The notes: generated by a model not told the origin, from the sequence alone. Positions 25,401 to 32,270 are shown, counted from the first letter of the stretch. The stretch: 64,000 nt of DNA from Aurelia coerulea (GCA_039566865.1 CM076960.1:14174501-14238500); one strand, 5' to 3'. A program made the numbers and translations.

Positions 25401-28386
25401 ATTTGAATCATTTTATGAATATCGGACTTCCTTAGAATGTCAAAGATTTCCAGAAATTTAAATTTCGAGTCTTGTTGTTCTTTTCATTTCTGGTTTTGTT
25501 CTTCAGATATATTATTTCTTTCATTTGTTTTACAGAGAGGAGCAAGAGGAGACTGGGGAGAAAAAGCAAACGTTGATTTAAAACATACAAGAGGTAAATT
25601 TGATTATTTTTTGTTGGATTTTGTATAAAATACCGATCAGGTACACAAAAAGACTCATTTATTAATTCATATTGCATGAATTGTTCGATCAATTGGAATG
25701 AAGCCCGGACATCTGATCTGGGTAAGCCATAACAAACTTCTCGATTTCAAAAATTCATAGCACCAAGAGTACTCGACAGATTTGAATGATTCAAGTTTTA
25801 GATAAATCCCGGGGGTGAACATGATTTGACCTAAATCTGGACTTCGAGAAAAGGACCCATTCGTATGACAGAATATTTAAATCTTTCAGACAGGAATTTA
25901 CAGTGAAGCACGTTTTTACTTTCGTGCTCAAGAATATGTTTTTCCCCCGAAAATGTTGCAAACTTGGCTGAACATTCCTGTATCTCAAGGTTAGAGTGAG
26001 AATGTTCTGTGCAACAAACACATTTTTTACTCTTTTCCGCAAGGCGTCAGAACCAGTGTTACAATTGTCCCCGGTTTCCCCTACCAAATATAGATAACTT
26101 TTGTGTGGCGTGTAGATCCAGAAAATATTTCAAATATCTATAGAAACATTGTATCAAAGATAGGTAACCAAAATATGGATGTTTTATTCAGTTGAAAAGG
26201 AGCAATCGTTTTTGTGTACATTTGAAATTACCCCCTCGACATCAAGGGTTTGCTCTTTTGGGAGTTTTTGCAACCTCTGCACTAAATAAAAATCAGAAGT
26301 CGGCTGCCTGTCACCTGAGGCTCCAATTCCTCCTGATTTAAAATCTGCAATCAACTTTTCAAAAACATTCGCACCTTATGAATTATAAGCCAAAGACTTT
26401 GCCTTAATGTTGACAAAGGCAAGCAAACATTAACTCACTCTCGTACAATGATGAATAGCTTATAATTGATGAGGTACACAGTCTACAAAGAGATCAATTT
26501 TGGATTTGGAATTAGGGTGACCTAGACTTTAAGATAACATATTGATAATTTTCAAATTTCTTCACTGCAGACATTGCCAGAATTCCCAAGAGACGATTTT
26601 GTTGTTTTATCAAATTACCGAAAAGGCCCAGCCCATATTTGTTTGAGCTCATCTGATTGCTTATAATTCATAAGTTCAGAATCATATATGGTTTATATGG
26701 GCCCAATTTGAGCTTTTGAGCTATTTACAAATGTATAGAGAATTTTACCCCAAAACTGTGTACATTTTTGGTAAAAATCCGCACGTTTATGCCAATATAT
26801 ACCGGGTGTCCCAAGATGATGTATTACTGTTTGATTGCTTACATGTCTCTAACCAATGAACCAATTTTCAAAAACTAAATTAAAATGAGATTGCCTAAAG
26901 GTAAATTGTATTTTAAGATGTTGGTTGTTGTTTTACCACAGCGTTTTCATGTCGAAAAGAAGATCGATAAACTTGCTCAAATTCAAGCCTTAGAGGGCAT
27001 GAGAAAGAAACGGCCTATTTCTCCAGTCAAAATTTTGAATGTGATACAAAAGGCTGAATTCGTATTCGTATTCTCTGAACTCAGTATTAACTGAATTGTA
27101 TTCTCTGAACCCCATATATTCTATGAACGACATATAAGTTCAGCCATTTGCATCACATCTGAAATGTTGACTGACAAAGAAGGCCGTTTCTTTTTCATGC
27201 TATCTAAGGCTTGAATTTGAGCGGCTCTATCGATCTTCTTTTCAACATGAAGAAATTAAGCAACCAAACGATAAGACATCATTTTGGGACACCCGGTAGT
27301 TTAAAACTGAAAATTTTGACCAAAATTCTGCTCTGAAAGAAACTAAAGTAATCATAACATTGAAATGAACACAAAAATTAAGTGTTAAAACATTTTTATT
27401 TAATTTTATGAACAAATATCTAAGAAATGAAAAATTTCATCACAGTAAAAAAATTCCACCCCGTTAGCAAATTCTAATTGTAACATCTCTTGATTAAGAA
27501 AGATAAATGTACCTTGTCTTTTTGTTTTCAATCATAGGTTAATAGGGCTTTTTAGCAAAATTGCAACTGGCCAAAGTAATTCCTCTATTCAAGAAAGGCT
27601 GCCCCCTAAATTCCTCTAACTATAGACCAATATCTCTCTTGTCTGTATTCAGTAAGATTATTGAGAAAATTATGTATAAGCGTCCTCTATGATTTCTTGG
27701 AACTTCACAATGTCTTGTACAACCTTCAGTTTGGTTTCCGTGCTAGTCACTCAATAAATCATGCACTGATAAGTTTAACAGAATCAGTTAAAAACACTTT
27801 AGACAATAAAATGTTTGGGTGTGGTAGCCTTTCAGCAATCGGATGAAATACAGTTCTTGAAAATTGGGTGATTGGTTCTGGAGATATAAGCAACCAAAAA
27901 CAAAATTCTGCTCTGAAAGAAACTAAAGTAATCATAACATTGAAATGAACTCAAAAATTAAGTGTTAAAACATTTTTATTTAATTTTATGAACAAATATC
28001 TAAGAAATGAAAAATTTCATCACAGTAAAAAAATTCCACCCCGTTAGCAAATTCTAATTGTAACATCTCTTGATTAAGAAAGATAAATGTACCTTGTCTT
28101 TTTGTTTTCAATCATAGGTTAATAGGGCTTTCAGAATATCACAATGGATAATACAAAACAAACTGCTGAAGCAATTGACACGTGCCTAAAATAGTGGTAT
28201 TTACAGATTTTTTTACAGTTTGCCGACGGAGCCCCTTTAAGGATTTCAACATCTCCTTGACTTACAGGAATTTATTTAATTTCAGGCAAATCATTTAGAC
28301 ATGAGAAGACCAAGAAAAAGCGAGGCAGTTACAGAGGAGGAGCAATAAGTACTACCATTAATTCTATTACCTTTGACAGTGATTGA
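1420..28386 (+). CDS. NOLC1: Nopp140/NOLC1-type nucleolar phosphoprotein gene (12 exons, 5' incomplete)
   Basis: Joined exons are 1420-1478, 3132-3181, 4604-4774, 5209-5301, 7745-10646, 13402-13531, 16250-16274, 17002-17052, 20392-20456, 23012-23104, 25536-25593 and 28286-28386. They give 3798 nt, or 1265 codons plus TGA, with all phases compatible and all sites GT-AG. The product has alternating acidic serine tracts ([15 protein letters not shown] type, typical CK2 targets) and basic Lys/Ala/Pro tracts. It ends in the SRP40 C-terminal domain, with [13 protein letters not shown] and [18 protein letters not shown]. In animals and yeast this family is a nucleolar/Cajal-body chaperone of box C/D and H/ACA snoRNPs, linked to Pol I transcription. 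Human NOLC1 is about 700 residues, so this protein is enlarged, mainly by the repeats in exon 6. The N-terminal LisH region and start codon are not seen. Family assignment is very secure; the first two exons and the microexon are less so. Confidence 0.93.
1715..1880. mobile_element. Short fold-back element
   Basis: Left arm 1715-1784 and right arm 1818-1880 are inverted copies (cattattttgttt versus aaacaaagtaatg; cacctctgaggc versus gcctcagaggtg), with a spacer of about 35 bp. It lies in a NOLC1 intron and has no coding capacity. The rest of this intron outside 2518-2935 holds nothing I can identify. Confidence 0.75.
2518..2935. mobile_element. Degenerate fold-back element with GGTGTGCC-type terminus
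   Basis: The left end, ctaggtgtgccaaaacaa, and the inverted right end near 2925 (cgtgcacccagtg) are similar. The right part resembles 12300-12555 (bases around agaaaatagaac and gtgaagttcctttt), so this is a dispersed family. It is intronic. Confidence 0.5.
3132..3181 (+). CDS. NOLC1: NOLC1 exon b (first basic segment)
   Basis: The exon encodes [16 protein letters not shown], matching the SAK.P..K context after the Nopp140 N-terminus. The acceptor aaatgtcag is chosen over tcattcag 7 bp downstream because only the former keeps the frame from the previous exon. The donor is AAAG|gttagt, leaving one base that fits the next exon. Confidence 0.7.
4158..4454. mobile_element. Fold-back element enclosing a 52-bp tandem duplication
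   Basis: The outer arms cctcgccaaaacc and ggttttggcgagg, and the inner arms ccccaagtcaatgttg and caacattgacttgggg, are inverted. Between them a segment of about 52 bp starting gtcttcactcag is present twice in tandem (about 4270 and 4322). It is intronic, just before NOLC1 exon c. Confidence 0.75.
4604..4774 (+). CDS. NOLC1: NOLC1 exon c (acidic serine tract plus basic linker)
   Basis: The exon follows ctcttttgaag and ends ACAG|gtataa. It encodes [19 protein letters not shown], then a Lys-rich linker with KRKK, then [14 protein letters not shown]. This is the standard Nopp140 alternation of CK2-type acidic serine clusters and basic segments. Phase is 1 at both ends. Confidence 0.88.
4775..5208. 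other. Intron without recognisable content
   Basis: AT-rich intronic sequence between two NOLC1 exons; no repeat, element or RNA gene seen. Confidence 0.5.
5209..5301 (+). CDS. NOLC1: NOLC1 exon d (basic linker)
   Basis: The acceptor is aaattttatag and the donor is CCAA|gtaaga. The exon encodes [17 protein letters not shown] followed by a Lys/Ala/Pro-rich linker. It enters and leaves in phase 1, consistent with both neighbours. Confidence 0.87.
5475..5628. mobile_element. MITE with TACCCCATTCACACTG terminus
   Basis: An element of about 154 bp with inverted ends (taccccattcacactg at left, cagtgtgaatgaggta at right) and partly inverted interior (aaccagcttaatataaa versus tttactttgagctgttt). 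The flanks are TA/TAT-like. It is intronic in NOLC1. Confidence 0.75.
5800..6232. mobile_element. GATC-rich fold-back element with TACCCC...GTGTAAACGGGGTA ends
   Basis: It starts taccccttt and ends gtgtaaacggggta. The inner region carries at least three dispersed GTGTAAACG-like motifs and many ggatcgcgatcc palindromes, including a run of overlapping TCGCGATCGCGA near 5882-5904. Its base use (GC-rich, GATC/CGATCG-rich) is unlike the AT-rich surroundings. There is no convincing coding frame. Confidence 0.75.
6598..7162. mobile_element. Fold-back MITE family B, copy 1
   Basis: The ends are taccgggtgtcccaaaa and ttttgggacacctggta. Almost the whole element is an inverted repeat: gatcgataaacctgc at left pairs with gcaggtttatcaatc at right, and gtcaacattttagatgtga pairs with tcacatcaaaatgttgac. 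A second copy is at 26800-27298. It is intronic in NOLC1 with TA flanks. Confidence 0.92.
7595..7622. mobile_element. Solitary terminus of a GGGACACCC-type fold-back element
   Basis: The stretch tacataattttgggacaccc resembles the right end of families A and B. No matching left end was found close by. A TTTA-rich simple repeat (about 7630-7720) follows, leading to the exon e acceptor. Confidence 0.45.
7745..10646 (+). CDS. NOLC1: NOLC1 exon e (2.9-kb central repeat domain)
   Basis: The exon begins after ttatttccttgcag and ends TCAAG|gtacgt, running open for 967 codons. Acidic serine clusters alternate with basic Lys/Ala/Thr/Val linkers throughout. From about 8161 to 9780 the alternation is a 50-codon minisatellite of about eleven copies; after that the clusters are more diverse. 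An open frame of 923 codons on the opposite strand (8043-10814) is a by-product of the repetitive codon use. The intron just upstream contains a T/TA-rich simple repeat, a polypyrimidine-like lead-in to the acceptor. Confidence 0.95.
8161..9780 (+). repeat. Intragenic 150-bp minisatellite in NOLC1
   Basis: The motif agctctagt ends at 8190, 8340, 8490 and so on every 150 bp to 9690, about eleven units. Each unit encodes an acidic block ([17 protein letters not shown]) and a basic block ([19 protein letters not shown]...KQSTAKKA). Units from 8881 on are organised in 300-bp dimers: 8881-9120 equals 9181-9420 base for base, and the 9421-9480 variant block recurs at 9721-9780. This points to recent unequal exchange or conversion. 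Confidence 0.95.
10999..11609. mobile_element. Fold-back MITE, GGTGTGCC-type terminus
   Basis: The left end tacctggtgtgccaaaata and right end tatttttggcacacccggta are inverted. Nearly the entire length pairs with itself: aagctagaagcgagtttc versus gaaactcgcttctagct, and gtttgg/ccaaac flanks of tggcaggccacaataaatcg. It lies in the intron after exon e. Confidence 0.92.
11926..12165. mobile_element. Near-perfect 240-bp palindromic element
   Basis: The arms run from tagacttgccccaag to cttggggcaagtcta, with a centre at gagctcgagagatcgatctc. Internal pairs include ggacggaatgttgg versus ccaacattccgtc. The arms are about 115 bp and nearly identical, so this copy should be young. It is flanked by attgcctctata-like sequence on both sides. 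Confidence 0.92.
12190..12560. mobile_element. Partial copy of the dispersed repeat seen at 2518-2935
   Basis: It shares atgctcagaaaatagaac, a ttaattccaa..tattc..tataacaa block and gtgaagttcctttttgg with 2785-2930. Ends are not resolved. From here to exon f at 13402 nothing else was recognised. Confidence 0.45.
13402..13531 (+). CDS. NOLC1: NOLC1 exon f (last acidic serine cluster)
   Basis: The acceptor is tttttgtgcag and the donor is ACTGAG|gtaagt. The exon encodes [18 protein letters not shown], a basic KRKHD stretch and [11 protein letters not shown]. It enters in phase 2 and exits in phase 0. The intron sequence becomes transposon (family D) about 8 bp after the donor. Confidence 0.9.
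13539..14747. mobile_element. Fold-back MITE family D, copy 1 (split by a nested element)
   Basis: Left piece 13539-13614 (gccgggtgggtaaaaaaca) and right piece 14209-14747 (ending gggattgtttttttcgctcaccc) match the ends and interior of the unbroken family D copy at 29961-30602. The family C element at 13615-14208 sits inside it. The left end starts about 8 bp past the donor of exon f. A run of tttca/atatt simple sequence follows at 14744-14800. Confidence 0.85.
13615..14208. mobile_element. Fold-back MITE family C, nested in family D
   Basis: The ends tacagggtgtctcaaaaat and tttttgggacaccctgta are inverted. Interior arms pair over most of the length: ctgatgattgaaaccagcgg versus ccgctggtttcagtcatcag, and tgttgctcttcagat versus atctgaagagcaaca. 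It interrupts family D after gcaaa. Confidence 0.92.
15186..15429. mobile_element. Near-perfect 244-bp palindromic element
   Basis: The arms tagaccttttagctattct and agaatagctaaaaggtcta are exact inverted copies. The centre is ttctacaaagtgcactttgt. Arm length is about 118 bp with few differences. It has no coding capacity and is intronic. Confidence 0.93.
15830..16130 (-). mobile_element. 3' end of an L2/CR1-like LINE (minus strand, relic)
   Basis: Read on the minus strand, it contains the C-terminal LINE pattern [18 protein letters not shown] followed by stop and a 3' UTR. It ends in a hairpin-like gggccccttgaaaacag ... ctgaaggacaaccctcctt. The relic at 20526-21175 has the same C-terminus ([18 protein letters not shown]) and the same 3' terminal block, so both belong to one family. 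It is heavily 5'-truncated. Confidence 0.75.
16250..16274 (+). CDS. NOLC1: Putative 25-nt NOLC1 microexon
   Basis: Exon f ends in phase 0 while the next exon can only be read in phase 1, so an exon of length 1 mod 3 is required. This segment has a strong acceptor (ttttgtcttcttgcag) and a good donor (ACAG|gtttgt), is open (DRRPLNVT), and has exactly the right phase change. It is supported by splice signals and phase, not by family similarity. Confidence 0.55.
16327..16406. repeat. Short inverted repeat
   Basis: The arms ttcgaaaatacggct and agccgtattttcgaa flank a spacer with a second ggaccgg/ccggtcc-like pairing. It lies 53 bp after the putative microexon. Confidence 0.7.
17002..17052 (+). 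CDS. NOLC1: NOLC1 exon g
   Basis: The acceptor is tcttttttaatag and the donor is TCAG|gtatca. Read in phase 1 it gives [16 protein letters not shown], and it hands one base to the next exon (giving D). The phase-0 alternative is open but does not fit the downstream exon. Confidence 0.75.
17248..17654. mobile_element. hAT-like MITE with CCCGGGG termini
   Basis: It starts cccgggggtaac and ends ctccccggg. The flanks tagcaaac and taacaaac are an 8-bp target duplication with one mismatch. Inside, a segment of about 69 bp (caatattcagat.acggggg) is tandemly duplicated. Elements with similar ends and exact 8-bp duplications are at 46310, 52114 and 53748. Confidence 0.7.
17655..18961. other. Intronic stretch, little recognisable
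   Basis: Contains an unpaired terminus-like tacagggtgattcagtaaa at 18362. A small inverted repeat lies near 18787-18860 (gcataattttaggtgcatta paired with taatgcacctacaattatg). Otherwise nothing is supported. Confidence 0.4.
18964..19763. mobile_element. Fold-back MITE family G
   Basis: The left end is taccaggtgagccagaataa and the right end ttttctggttcacccggta. Adjacent arms also pair: gttcccactttcgaaaattc versus gaattttcaaaagtgggaac. It is about 800 bp, the longest fold-back element here. A half copy is at 25722-25810. Confidence 0.9.
20130..20284. repeat. Poly-C tract and solitary fold-back terminus
   Basis: A C-homopolymer of about 13 near 20150-20163 is followed by a C-rich stretch. Further on, an end-like motif tttctgactcatccggta finishes at 20284 and matches the CCGGGTGAGTCA-type terminus without a clear partner (18362 is a possible one). 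Confidence 0.5.
20392..20456 (+). CDS. NOLC1: NOLC1 exon h (basic segment before SRP40 domain)
   Basis: The acceptor is gctcgtttcag and the donor is AAGCAG|gtacat. It encodes [21 protein letters not shown], corresponding to the TP..KKIKLQTPN..PKRKKGEKR region of vertebrate NOLC1. It exits in phase 0. Confidence 0.85.
20526..21175 (+). pseudogene. 3' part of an L2/CR1-like LINE (relic)
   Basis: Broken frames give [20 protein letters not shown], then [20 protein letters not shown] and [16 protein letters not shown], then [15 protein letters not shown]. These are the conserved tail of L2/CR1/Rex1-type ORF2. Stops and frameshifts separate them. The 3' end carries gggccccttgtaaaacagcc and ends aacggcaaccctctt, like the minus-strand relic at 15830-16130. 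It is intronic in NOLC1 and unable to encode a product. Confidence 0.85.
21950..22075. mobile_element. Family E MITE, degenerate copy
   Basis: A gacgggtatatcactcttttg end, an aaaagatttttgccaaagg core and a gcgtgcgagattctta end match the short family E palindrome (see 22404-22545). Confidence 0.55.
22240..22720. mobile_element. Fold-back family D, copy 3 (interrupted)
   Basis: The central block around agcacgtgctatcctcttgg and the arm from ttttgcaggttttttggaag to ctgaacctaattgaaaatat are inverted matches to the family D copy at 29961-30602. A family E element (22404-22545) is inserted. Outer ends are not resolved. Confidence 0.7.
22404..22545. mobile_element. Family E MITE (about 140 bp), nested in family D
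   Basis: The ends gaggggcgtatcactctg and gagtgatacacccctcag are inverted. The interior pairs aaatctcgtacacctttgg with tctcgtacgtcttttcaaa around a T-rich aatccttttgttttt core. The same pattern recurs at 52855, 53285, 53616, 56990, 59385 and 63260. Confidence 0.85.
23012..23104 (+). CDS. NOLC1: NOLC1 exon i (SRP40 C-terminal domain, part 1)
   Basis: The acceptor is ttttctttcacag and the donor is GGAAAG|gtgagt. It encodes [15 protein letters not shown] and DNSFEGK, closely matching vertebrate NOLC1 SPFRRVREEEIEVD and DNSFDAK. Exactly 31 codons, phase 0 at both ends. Confidence 0.95.
23272..23312. repeat. (TCAA)n microsatellite
   Basis: A run of caatcaatcagtcaatcaat-type tetranucleotides about 170 bp after the donor of NOLC1 exon i. 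Confidence 0.9.
23700..24060. repeat. Dispersed repeat H, copy 1
   Basis: Matches 29250-29700 over several hundred diverged bases (blocks such as ttcaagaaa..c.taattcatgaa.gtcta, ttttacgatgt, ctttcaagccattc). A third end-like fragment is at 31980-32095. Ends and origin are unknown. Confidence 0.55.
24645..25195. mobile_element. Fold-back MITE family A, complete copy
   Basis: The ends taccgggtgtcccaaaaaag and gttttgggacacccggta are inverted. The terminal 45 bp pair well (gtttcaaaaatcaccaaaaa versus tttttggtgatttttcaaaa) and the interior pairs weakly. Its right half equals 1-225. TA flanks; intronic in NOLC1. Confidence 0.92.
25536..25593 (+). CDS. NOLC1: NOLC1 exon j (SRP40 C-terminal domain, part 2)
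   Basis: The acceptor is tttgttttacag and the donor is AGAG|gtaaat. It encodes [19 protein letters not shown], matching RGAAGDWGERANQVLKFTK of human NOLC1. The exit phase is 1. Confidence 0.96.
25722..25810. mobile_element. Half copy of fold-back family G
   Basis: Similar to the first 90 bp of the element at 18964 (gatttgaatgattcaa and the preceding block), with no matching right end found. Nothing else is recognisable up to 26799. Confidence 0.55.
26800..27298. mobile_element. Fold-back MITE family B, copy 2
   Basis: The ends taccgggtgtcccaagatga and atcattttgggacacccggta-type are inverted. The interior gatcgataaacttgctcaaa pairs with the right arm gagcggctctatcgatc. It shares its whole plan with copy 1 at 6598-7162 but is slightly shorter. 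Intronic in NOLC1. Confidence 0.92.
27318..27552. repeat. 235-bp direct repeat, copy 1
   Basis: The segment from aaaattctgctctgaaagaa to cataggttaatagggcttt recurs at 27901-28133 with only one or so differences. The two copies bracket a LINE fragment and a piece of family B. Confidence 0.95.
27553..27815 (+). pseudogene. LINE reverse transcriptase fragment
   Basis: Broken frames give [36 protein letters not shown], then after a stop [20 protein letters not shown] and [10 protein letters not shown]. These are the N-terminal RT motifs of a CR1/L2-type LINE ([15 protein letters not shown]). Both ends are cut, so it is not functional. Confidence 0.85.
27816..27900. mobile_element. Fragment of fold-back family B
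   Basis: Read in reverse, gcctttcagcaatcggatga and ttgaaaattgggtgattggt match the family B left arm after its terminus (accgattttcaaaa, atccgattgccgaaaggc). The terminal repeat itself is missing. Confidence 0.7.
27901..28133. repeat. 235-bp direct repeat, copy 2
   Basis: Near-identical to 27318-27552 (one visible substitution, aacacaaaa versus aactcaaaa). It ends 150 bp before the NOLC1 terminal exon. Confidence 0.95.
28286..28386 (+). CDS. NOLC1: NOLC1 terminal exon (SRP40 C-terminal domain, part 3, stop)
   Basis: The acceptor is tttaatttcag. The exon encodes [19 protein letters not shown], then [14 protein letters not shown] and TGA, nearly the same as the C-terminus of NOLC1 from vertebrates to yeast Srp40. 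No canonical AATAAA is obvious close downstream. Confidence 0.97.
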
Positions 28387-28559
28387 TTTAGAAAATTTTT
28401 AACAGCAGAATATACTGGGCAAGTCAAAGACATTTCACGGTTTGGACGAGTGTAAAAACTGATCTAAAGGAGCGATTTAGAAGATTTTTTTTTCAATTTG
28501 CCGATGAAAGTCTCTACAGTTACAGCATACCCAGCAAACGTTGAGAATGATAGCACAAA

Positions 28560-29780
28560 TGGTCCATGCTTCTTTCGTTTGATCTAATGGCTTCGAAGGA
28601 ACTTCAGTTTTTAGGAAACCCTGTATATGCCAACTGGAAGCATAATACGCATCATATTTTTTAAACAAGACCACTGCTTCTTTCGTTTGATTTCTTGGAT
28701 CCGAAGTAACTTCAGTTTTTGGGAAGCCCTGTATATGCCAAACCTTCTTATGTAAGTGGAGGCAAAGGCCTCATATAGGATTGCACCAATCGTCAATTCG
28801 TCTTTCGCTTGATTTAATGATTTGAAAAGGGCTTCAGGCACTTTGCTATGCTTGTGTATTGGCAACCTCGTTCCCATGGTGTTCTTACGTCATACGCTGA
28901 TCGCGAAGCCGAATGAACACCCTGGTACACTTCAATCAAATCTGTCAAGGACAAATTAGCAGCAATTATGGATTTGCAGTTTGCTAGGCATTGCTAATTT
29001 TGCGACCTCAATTCCAAACAAAGCAAAATTGTAATGGCTGTTGCTTAGTGACAAGAGTACCTTGTTTTTATTGGAATGATTAGGAAGTTCTCGAGAAATA
29101 ATTTATGTTTGCAATTGTATTCAAATAGCCAATCAAATTGCAGAACGGCCTCGTGTTTCCTTGAGTTTAGGTAGAGCAACGAACTCACTCTGGGAACGAG
29201 ATTAGTGTATTGGCAATCTTTGTATCTTCATTATTTTGAGAGTTCCAGAATATTTATTCTAATTGAAAAAATTCACGAGGAGCTTCGAAATAATTGAAAA
29301 TCATTGTAAATCCTAAATTGATCAAGGAAAAACGGTTCAATTTTCAAGAAAAGCATAATTTTATGAAGGTCTATAATATGGCGGTAAGCAGAAATCTGTA
29401 GCTTTTCTGGTTTACGATTTAGCAGTTTTATGATGTTGCAACCCCAACACCGGTTTAAATGCGTCTAAATATAGAAAAGCGTCGTAATTTTGAACCTGAT
29501 CAAGATATTAAAGATTGCCAATAAACCAAATAGCCAATCAGTCTTAACGAAAGATGTAGTAACCATGTGAACAATCTTTTTTAAAGATATAATGTTTATG
29601 CTTCCAGTTACATACCAATATTTGGCATATACAGGGCTTCCCAAAAACTAAACTTCCTTTCAAGCCATTCAATCAAAAGAAAGATGCAGTAACCATGTGT
29701 GCAAAATTTTGCAAAGGTTTTATGCCTATGTGTCCAATTACCTATGCGTCCTATTACAGGCCAAGATTCGAAATATACAG
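28560..29780. repeat. Repeat-rich region with AGGGCTTCCCA-type inverted ends and repeat H copy 2
   Basis: End-like motifs gggaagccctgtatatgcc (28716) and ggaaaccctgtatatgcc (28614) face the inverted ggcatatacagggcttccc at about 29625. Blocks of 28560-28660 and 29580-29690 are inverted copies. Between 29250 and 29700 lies the second copy of dispersed repeat H. No gene found; this is 3' flank of NOLC1. Confidence 0.6.
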
Positions 29781-29960
29781 TGTTTCCGTAAGATTGTGCT
29801 CCGTTTGTGCGGTTCCTGTGAAAGGACAGTTATGTCAATTCTCCTGATTTATAAATTTGCACAGGAAATGCTTCGACTTGAGTTAGAGACCTTGTTTGGG
29901 TCAATCTGACAAGATGATCGAAGGCACCAGTTACTTTTCTCCAGCAGCCTCAAAATTAAA

Positions 29961-30602
29961 TACCGGGTGAGAAGAGAAAAAATAACCCCCGTTTGGAAGG
30001 CCGCTGCTCCCTGCAAATCAAAGCAATAATATTCAAAACTGTCTTGTTTTATTGCCAATATTTTCAATTAGGCTCAGTAATTTACCCGGCTTTAATCGGC
30101 CATTCCTTCCCGTGAATATGGGAGATTTTCTGCAGAAAGCCACTTCCAAAACCTGCAAAACGAGTGAAAACAATGAGCAAATGTTCTTTGGTTTTTATTC
30201 CTAAAAATGATGGCACTCACATGTATTCATGTATTTTGTCCTCTTGGGAGAATGGAATCCCCCTGAATACGTTATTGATACCAGGGGGATGACTTGTTCA
30301 TCCTTTCAAGAGGATAGCACGTGCTAAAGCGTGCAGAAGTCATTGCTGTCAGGCCCGTGTAAAGCAGAAATTTTGGCGAAATTGTTCGTGATTTTGGGCA
30401 TGTTTTGAAGGCCTATTGAAGAGGTTTTCTCGAAAAAATCCCTCATAATTTCATAACGGAGTGGTCGATTTTAGTCAGGTAAATTTTAAAATGGATTTTA
30501 ACATATCTACCATTGAACTATATATTTGCAGATATCATCCTCTTGATATCCAGGGAACCATGATCTTTCAAACGGGGATTCTTTTTATTGACTCACCCGG
30601 TA
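29961..30602. mobile_element. Fold-back MITE family D, copy 2 (uninterrupted)
   Basis: The ends taccgggtgagaagagaaaa and attgactcacccggta are inverted, with neighbouring arms ataacccccgtttg and aaacggggattc. The centre pairs catgtattttgtcctcttgg with ccttt.caagaggatagcacg. It serves as the reference for recognising copies 1 and 3. Confidence 0.92.
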
Positions 30603-32270
30603 GATCTTGAAGGGAAATGTTCTCAGTGTTGTGTTTGAATTTCTGCTACATTTGACAAAGTTTTTGTAAGAAATAGAGTCAAAACACACAACTGTTAAAT
30701 CAGCACATTGGTGCCTTTCGAATTTATGCTCAGTGGGTCTTAGTGCGCTGAGTTAGGAGTCGTGTTTTTTTTCCCTCCAATTTCTTACAAATTTTAGTAT
30801 TTTTCCTGCCAAATGTGAAAAAGACTTAATATTGTTGTTTTTGTTCAAAATGCAACACTGTTTACCCTGTCTCAAATCTTGAAAAACTTCAAATACAAGC
30901 AACCACTCACTTTGAATTTCTTGTCCCACAAATCAGCAACGATAAATTAATCAAAAAGACTGTCATCGATAGATTTAAGAAAATTTATTCAAATGGATCC
31001 TGTAGATCAGTTTTTGCTACATTTATTCAAATTTGTTGCTCACCTGTATTTTGTTTTATCGTTTTATCCCTTCTAACGTGGAAAATAATTATACAAAACA
31101 CAGACTTGAGTTGTTGATATCTGCAGTAATGGTAGTCGCATTTATAAGCTTTAGCCTGACGTAGTGTTCCTCACGAAAATTTCATCTAAAAAAATTAACA
31201 GGTTTGGAAAAAATCAAAGAAAGATTCCGAAATGTCAGCTATACATTGGGCAACATTTTATTAGGGTGGTGGTTACTGCAATATTGTCGCTAAAGAGCAA
31301 CAGAGCTGCTAATTTGTTTAACTTATGAAAAGAATATCTTACAACAACCATTGCTTGATGGAAACGCTAATTTTCATGAATTATTTGAACAAAAATTGAC
31401 ATCCTAACGTTAGTTGACGGAGCTAAGTAGATGTAATCTATAAATAGGACAAATAAACGCTTAAGCACGCTATCGTTCCTCTAGCTAGATAAAAGACATG
31501 CACGTGTCGAAATCGTTAAATACAATAGGCTAATTTTAGACATGCATATGCAGCTCTTGAGTTAGCTATTTATCTCTGTTAGCTAACTTGCTCTTGATTT
31601 GGTGATATTAGCAATTGTCTGATTTTTTACTGTTCGAGTCACAAATGTAAAGCTATTGGTAATATAAAGTCTTTAAAAGGAAATAAGGGCCTCAAAGTGT
31701 TTTGTTTTAGTTTTTCGATTTATCTACTTCAGAATTAGCGCAAGGGGAACGGTCATTTTTCGTCGATTTTTTTGCATTTTCATCAAGTTTCGGACTTATT
31801 ACGTCTTTAAAAAATAAATGGATATTACATCGTTCTTTCTTTTGGTTGAATGGCCTGAACGAAATTTTAGCTGCTTTGCTATAATTCTAACGTTTAACAT
31901 CTCAGCTATTTTTGGTACTTCAATCATTTATTTATTTATGATATCATCGTTTTGGCTTTAATTTTTCTTTCAAAGGTTTCTTACATTCTAATTCTGAAGA
32001 TATTAAAAAATTCACGAAAGTCCAATGGTAAGATTGTAGTAAAGTACCTTAAATTCCTTTCAAGCCATTCAGTTCAAAGAAAGAATAGTCATTTTCAGAA
32101 AAGCCTTCTGCAGATTTGACGGCCAGCTATGCTGGGCGAAATTAGGCAGTACACATTGTTTTAGAGAGTATATGATTATAGATACCATGTTTGTTACTTA
32201 TATCCAAATCTCATCTCTTACTTTCTACATTTCTCCCGTTGAGTGAAGCTGCAATGAAGAAGGGGCATCG
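30603..32270. other. Intergenic stretch without recognised genes
   Basis: AT-rich sequence. The only recognisable item is a fragment of dispersed repeat H at about 31980-32095 (tcacgaaagtccaat, cctttcaagccattcag). No coding frame or RNA gene was found. Confidence 0.5.
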
